From: Akkermansiaceae bacterium
GTDB lineage: Bacteria > Verrucomicrobiota > Verrucomicrobiia > Verrucomicrobiales > Akkermansiaceae
Length of the DNA: 8,901 nt
Assembly (NCBI GenBank): GCA_028293225.1
Contig: JAQGPE010000637.1
Span: 1-8,901 of the forward strand
Direction of reading: 5' to 3'
A program made the position numbers and the translations under genes. Shown in pieces: positions 5,955 through 8,901 of this stretch. Numbering within the stretch: the first letter of the stretch is position 1; the number at the start of each line of letters is the position of its first letter. The notes below the pieces were generated by a model. It worked only from the letters and a program-made list of their open reading frames with translations, had not been told where the DNA came from and ran no database searches.

Positions 5955-5983
5955 TTGCGCCGGGCGGGGATTTCCGCTAGTGT
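5955..5983 (+). promoter_or_regulatory. Candidate promoter for the AraC-family gene
   Basis: TTGCGC (5955-5960), 17-bp spacer and TAGTGT (5978-5983), followed by 8 nt and the ATG at 5992. The -10 box keeps T1, A2 and T6. If used, the mRNA would start at or next to the start codon, which also argues against the in-frame GTG at 5980, since that lies inside the -10 box. Confidence 0.45.
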
Positions 5984-5991
5984 GCCCGGCG
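5958..5991. promoter_or_regulatory. 8-bp inverted repeat over the AraC-gene promoter (possible operator)
   Basis: CGCCGGGC (5958-5965) and GCCCGGCG (5984-5991) are perfect inverted repeats 18 bp apart. They frame the -10 box, and the right half ends at the base before the ATG. The centre-to-centre distance is 26 bp. This placement would suit a repressor or autoregulator site, or an mRNA hairpin. High GC makes chance matches more likely, so confidence is modest. Confidence 0.35.
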
Positions 5992-6843
5992 ATGATGCTC
6001 GTCAGTGGAAATGCCCGCTTTCAGCGCGTGAAGCCGCGGCCGCCGCTGTCGGACTTCGTCGCCGGGCTGTGGCTTTTCTCCGGCTACCAGGCGGCCCATG
6101 AGTTCGAGCACCTGCTGCCCTCCGGCAAGGTGATCCTGGTGATCAATCTGGAGGAGCTGCCGGTGAAGTGCTATGAGCCGGGCACGCTGGCGGTCCAGCA
6201 GACCCTGCGCGGGCCAGTGCTGTGCGGGGTGCACGATGTCTTCGAAGTGGTGGACACCCATGCCCAGCGGGAGGTGATGGGGGTCGAGTTCCTGCCCGGT
6301 GGGGCGCCGGCGTTCTTTGACCTGCCGCTGGATGAAATGCGCGGCACGGATCTGCCGCTGGAGGCCCTGTGGGGTCCGGCGGCGGATGAACTCCATGACC
6401 GGCTGCTGCATGCCAGCTCCGGGACGCGGCGGCTGGCGATCCTGGAGCAGGCTCTGTTGGGACGGCTGCGGGAGAACGCGCGGGTGCACCCGGTGATCGC
6501 GAAGGCGGCGGCGCAGCTCGACCGGGGTGGCGAGCCGGTGGAGATCGCGGCGCTGGCGGCGGCGGTGGGCTGGAGCGACCGCTACTTCATCAAGACCTTC
6601 AGCGAGCAGGTCGGGATCACGCCCAAGGTCTTCGGACGGATCCGGAGATTCCAGGGCGCGCTGCGGCGGATGAAGCGGGACCGGGAGTGCTCGTGGACGG
6701 AACTGGCGCTGGACTGCGGCTACTACGACCAGGCGCATTTCATCCGCGAGTTCAAGGCTCTGGCGGGAATGACCCCGGGAGCGTATCGCAGGCTGCCGGT
6801 GCAGGATGTGAATCACGTGCCGCTGCTGCTGCCGGTGGGGTGA
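5992..6843 (+). CDS. AraC-family transcriptional regulator with DUF6597-like N-terminus
   Basis: This is a predicted cytoplasmic DNA-binding regulator of 283 residues. The N-terminal half (PRPPLSDFVAGLWLFSG ... HLLPSGKVILVINL) resembles the DUF6597 sensory-type domain often found ahead of AraC DNA-binding domains; its ligand is not predictable. The C-terminal AraC domain has two helix-turn-helix units. The first is at about 184-213 (EIAALAAAVGWSDRYFIKTF) and the second at about 234-270, with the family signature CGYYDQAHFIREFKALAGMTPGAYRR. Start choice: ATG at 5992, with a second ATG directly after it and an in-frame GTG at 5980 that would overlap the -10 box. The next gene, an NmrA-like protein 66 nt downstream on the same strand, shares a motif just before its start codon, so co-regulation or direct control is plausible. 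It is unlikely to belong to the copper operon, from which a 63-nt gap and its own promoter separate it. Confidence 0.9.
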   Translation: MMLVSGNARFQRVKPRPPLSDFVAGLWLFSGYQAAHEFEHLLPSGKVILVINLEELPVKCYEPGTLAVQQTLRGPVLCGVHDVFEVVDTHAQREVMGVEFLPGGAPAFFDLPLDEMRGTDLPLEALWGPAADELHDRLLHASSGTRRLAILEQALLGRLRENARVHPVIAKAAAQLDRGGEPVEIAALAAAVGWSDRYFIKTFSEQVGITPKVFGRIRRFQGALRRMKRDRECSWTELALDCGYYDQAHFIREFKALAGMTPGAYRRLPVQDVNHVPLLLPVG

Positions 6844-6894
6844 GAGAGGCTCACGCCGGTCAAATTTATCCAATCATCCGGAGAGTCGTTCCAC

Positions 6895-6912
6895 TACGGT
6901 GCCCGCCGTATG
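6895..6912 (+). promoter_or_regulatory. Candidate -10 box and start-proximal motif for the NmrA-like gene
   Basis: TACGGT (6895-6900) lies 9 nt before the ATG at 6910. With flanking bases, the sequence CTAnnGTGCCCGnCG (6894-6908) also occurs directly before the AraC-gene start (5977-5991). TACGG/CCGTA can pair around the start codon (5-bp stem, 6-nt loop). I could not find a TTG-type -35 box at the right distance, so an activator might be needed if this is a promoter. Confidence 0.35.
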
Positions 6913-7773
6913 ACGACGACACAACATGACGATTCGAAAGGGCTGCCGCAGATCCTGGTGACCGGCGGCACGGGCAAGACGGGCAGCCGGGTGGCGGAGA
7001 GATTGCGGGCGGCGGGGCTGCCGGTGCGGATCGGCTCACGGCGCGCGGAGATCCCTTTCGACTGGGAGGATCCGGCGACCTGGGATGCGGCGCTGGCCGG
7101 GGTTCAGGCCGCCTACGTGGCCTATCAGCCGGACCTCGCGGTGCCGGGCGCGCTGGCCACGGTGACCGCTTTCTTTGACCGGGCGCTGGCGGCGGGCGTG
7201 CGACGGCTGGTGCTGCTGACCGGGCGCGGCGAGAACGAGGCGTTGGAGGCGGAGCAGGCCCTGCAAGCGCTGACCGGCCGGGTCGAGTGGACCATTCTGC
7301 GGGCGAGCTGGTTTTTCCAGAACTTCGACGAGGGCTTCTTCCTGGAGGCGATCCGCGGCGGCGAGATCGCGATTCCCGTCGGGCCGGTGGCCGAGCCGTT
7401 CGTCGACGTGGAGGACATCGCGGACATCGCCTTTGCCGCGCTGACGGGCCCGGGGCATGGCGGCAAGGTGTATGAGATCACCGGGCCGGAGGCGCTGACC
7501 TTTGCGGAGGTGGCCGCGACGTTTTCGGCGGGCCTGGGGCGGGAGGTGCGGTTCACGTGGATCCCGGCGGAGCACTTCAGCGCCGGGATGCAGCAGGCGG
7601 GCGTGCCGGAGGAAACGGTGGAGCTGATCCTCTATCTTTTCGGCACGGTGCTGGACGGGAGGAACACCCCGCTGGCGGACGGGGTGCAACTCGCACTGGG
7701 CCGGAAGCCGCGCCGCTTCGCGGACTACGTGAGGAGAACGGCGGCCACGGGAGTGTGGGGAGGGGCGTCATGA
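6910..7773 (+). CDS. NmrA-like NAD(P)-binding oxidoreductase/regulator (atypical SDR)
   Basis: The 287-residue cytoplasmic protein has a Rossmann fold with the dinucleotide-binding VTGGTGKTGSRVAERL (GxxGxxG at residues 19-25). It continues with the NmrA-type features RRLVLLTGRGENEALEAEQAL, WTILRASWFFQNF and EPFVDVEDIADIAFAALTG, and a C-terminal substrate-region ITGPEALTFAEVAATFSAGLGREV. The YxxxK catalytic pair of classical short-chain dehydrogenases is not evident, as usual in this atypical group. Members include quinone and azo reductases as well as redox-sensing regulators, so the substrate cannot be named. The ATG at 6910 places the Rossmann motif normally. It lies 66 nt after the AraC gene, and its stop overlaps the start of a cytochrome c gene by ATGA, indicating a shared transcript. 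Genes of this family often sit beside a regulator, which fits here. Confidence 0.88.
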   Translation: MTTTQHDDSKGLPQILVTGGTGKTGSRVAERLRAAGLPVRIGSRRAEIPFDWEDPATWDAALAGVQAAYVAYQPDLAVPGALATVTAFFDRALAAGVRRLVLLTGRGENEALEAEQALQALTGRVEWTILRASWFFQNFDEGFFLEAIRGGEIAIPVGPVAEPFVDVEDIADIAFAALTGPGHGGKVYEITGPEALTFAEVAATFSAGLGREVRFTWIPAEHFSAGMQQAGVPEETVELILYLFGTVLDGRNTPLADGVQLALGRKPRRFADYVRRTAATGVWGGAS

Positions 7774-8171
7774 AAGGGTGGGCGCTGGGAGCTACGGCGT
7801 TGATCGTAGCTGGCGTGGCGGCCTGTGCGAAGGAGGAGCAGGCCGCCCCCGCTGCCCGGCCGCTGCCCCGGGGGGTGACCTGGGAGATGGTGGCAAAGGG
7901 GCAGGCGCTCTTCAATGGCGCGGCGAACTGCAGCGGCTGCCACGGCCGGGATGGCGGCGGCGGATTTCTGGCCCCGCGGCTTTCCGATCGCGAGCACCTG
8001 CACCTGCAGACCTCCAGCTACGGGGAAATCCTGGAGCGGATCCGCAGCGGCGTGCCCCAGCCGAAGCGGCATCCCGGCCCGATGCCGCCGAAGGGGGGCG
8101 CGGACCTTTCCGAGGAGCAACTGCGGGAAGTGGCGGCTTTTGTGCATCATCTCGATCCGGGCGGGCAGTAG
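7770..8171 (+). CDS. Lipoprotein monoheme cytochrome c (class I type)
   Basis: This is a predicted membrane-anchored electron carrier of 133 residues. The signal sequence MKGWALGATALIVAGVAAC ends in a lipobox (VAAC, Cys19), so the mature protein should be lipid-anchored outside the cytoplasm. After a short proline/alanine linker comes GQALFNGAANCSGCHGRDGGGG, where Cys54, Cys57 and His58 form the CxxCH heme site. The likely axial Met105 is in PGPMPPKGG, and the closing helix LSEEQLREVAAFVHHL is typical of class I cytochromes c. The ATG overlaps the NmrA-like stop (ATGA), and a G-rich GGGGAGGGG lies just upstream as a ribosome site. The neighbour downstream is a PVC-type protein of a family that usually carries its own cytochrome domain, so they may work in one electron-transfer route. 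The partner and substrate are unknown. Confidence 0.92.
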   Translation: MKGWALGATALIVAGVAACAKEEQAAPAARPLPRGVTWEMVAKGQALFNGAANCSGCHGRDGGGGFLAPRLSDREHLHLQTSSYGEILERIRSGVPQPKRHPGPMPPKGGADLSEEQLREVAAFVHHLDPGGQ

Positions 8172-8246
8172 CGATGTCTCACTTCGCGTAAGGACGGCGG
8201 CGGGCGGCGGCGTAGTGCTCTGAATCCTCCCCGCGCCCTGCCTGCC

Positions 8247-8901
8247 ATGAACCTTCATCGTCTCCTTTTGCTTGCCGCTCTCACGATTCCGGCCCCGGCC
8301 TTTGAAGCCCATGACGACAGCCCGGACGCACCGCCGCTTTCGCCGCAGCAGGAGCGGGCGAAGTTTCATCTGCCGCCGGGCTTTGAGATCCAGTTGGTGG
8401 CCGCCGAGGACGAGATCGCCAAGCCGCTCAACCTGAGCTTCGACGCCGCGGGCCGTCTCTGGGTCACCAGCACGCAGGGCTATCCGTGGGCGGCGCGGAC
8501 CGATGCGTTGGGCGAGCCGATCCCGGGCTTTGACCGGACCTGGGAGGAAATGGCCGCGTTCTTCAAGGTGCCGGCGGATGGGAAGACCGTGACGCCTCCG
8601 GACCATGGCAGCGACACGGTGCGGGTGCTGGGTGATTTCGGACCGGATGGGAAAGCGCGCAGCGTGCGGGTCTTCGCGGACGGGCTGAACATTCCCATCG
8701 GCATCCAGCCGCTGCCGCGCGCGCCGGGGGAGAAAGGAGACAGCGTGATCGTCCACTCCATTCCTAGTATCTGGAAGCTCACCGACACGGATGGCGATGG
8801 CACGGCGGACCAGCGGGAGCGGCTCTACAGCGGGCTCGGCTTCAAGGACACCCACGGCATGTCATCGAACTACGAGCTCTGGTATGACGGCTGGATCTAC
8901 G
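8247..8901 (+). CDS. PVC-type membrane-bound dehydrogenase/heme-binding protein, 3'-truncated by window edge
   Basis: Only the first 218 residues are in the window; the frame is open at the right end. The N-terminus is a signal peptide (MNLHRLLLLAALTIPAPA, with cleavage near residue 18-21). The next part is PPGFEIQLVAAEDEIAKPLNLSFDAAGRLWVTSTQGYP, typical of the N-terminal beta-propeller of the large secreted proteins annotated in Planctomycetes and Verrucomicrobia as membrane-bound dehydrogenase or PVC-type heme-binding CxxCH proteins. Later parts fit the propeller too: SVRVFADGLNIPIGIQPL, WKLTDTDGDGTADQRERLYSGLGFKDTHGM. Family members often run to about 1000 residues and end in a CxxCH cytochrome domain, which lies beyond this window if present. 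Activity and substrate are not known for the family. The start at 8247 is the ATG that gives the signal peptide; 75 nt separate it from the cytochrome c stop, and I see no confident promoter there. Confidence 0.9.
   Translation, partial: MNLHRLLLLAALTIPAPAFEAHDDSPDAPPLSPQQERAKFHLPPGFEIQLVAAEDEIAKPLNLSFDAAGRLWVTSTQGYPWAARTDALGEPIPGFDRTWEEMAAFFKVPADGKTVTPPDHGSDTVRVLGDFGPDGKARSVRVFADGLNIPIGIQPLPRAPGEKGDSVIVHSIPSIWKLTDTDGDGTADQRERLYSGLGFKDTHGMSSNYELWYDGWIY

Noticed and set aside
5930..5957. CGGAGGGGG followed by ACTCTTG after the PCu(A)C stop, resembling a broken arm of the palindromic repeat
   Set aside because: The two matching blocks are separated by unrelated bases and the C-run half of the hairpin is missing; chance similarity in GC-rich DNA is as likely.
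6840..6854. GTGAG/CTCAC hairpin at the end of the AraC-family gene as a terminator
   Set aside because: Only 5 bp long with no T-run; too weak to call.
8172..8246. TAGTGC at 8213-8218 as a -10 box for the PVC-type gene
   Set aside because: No -35 box at 16-18 bp and the distance to the ATG (28 nt) does not match the layout of the other genes.
7725..8855. Minus-strand open frame of 376 codons opposite the cytochrome c and PVC-type genes
   Set aside because: The plus strand encodes CxxCH, lipobox and propeller motifs there; the minus translation is arginine-rich with no recognisable motif.
1..8901. CRISPR arrays, tRNA or rRNA genes, insertion sequences with transposases
   Set aside because: No regularly spaced direct repeats, no cloverleaf or rRNA-like stretch, and no transposase or integrase reading frame were seen.

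Overview
The window looks like chromosomal DNA of a high-GC Verrucomicrobiota member, probably of the Verrucomicrobiaceae/Akkermansiaceae type (Luteolibacter-like). The clues are a PVC-type membrane-bound dehydrogenase/heme-binding protein at the right edge, a cobA-hemD fusion, few clear Shine-Dalgarno sequences with promoters lying almost on the start codons, and two copies of a G-run/C-run palindromic repeat. The phylum-level placement is inference from these features, not a database match.

Bases 1-3537 (plus strand) carry a tetrapyrrole block. It holds the 3' part of hemA (glutamyl-tRNA reductase), hemC (hydroxymethylbilane synthase, GTGA overlap with hemA) and a fused uroporphyrinogen-III C-methyltransferase/uroporphyrinogen-III synthase. 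Together they run from glutamyl-tRNA to uroporphyrinogen III and precorrin-2; the hemB step (ALA to porphobilinogen) and the hemL step must be encoded elsewhere. A 155-bp palindromic element sits between hemC and cobA-hemD.

Bases 3538-4509 hold two minus-strand genes: a small three-helix DUF4190-like membrane protein and an unrecognised lipoprotein. A second copy of the palindromic element follows at 4560-4715.

Bases 4794-5928 (plus) are a two-gene copper-delivery unit, a SCO1/SenC protein followed 4 nt later by a PCu(A)C copper chaperone. Such pairs load the CuA site of cytochrome oxidase. Bases 5992-8171 hold an AraC-family regulator with a DUF6597-type N-terminus, an NmrA-like NAD(P)-binding protein, and a lipoprotein monoheme cytochrome c that overlaps it by ATGA. 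From 8247 to the window end runs the N-terminal part of a large secreted PVC-type protein. Heme synthesis, copper insertion and cytochromes together give the window a respiratory-cofactor theme.

The most noteworthy non-coding signals are: (1) the two nested palindromic elements, which share 32-nt arms, fixed internal spacing and polarity but have diverged cores; (2) a repeated promoter layout, TTGnCC or TTGCGC, a 17-bp spacer, nAnnnT, then 6-8 nt to the ATG, in front of four genes, suggesting leaderless mRNAs; and (3) a hemA that ends about 80 residues early, without the usual dimerisation domain.
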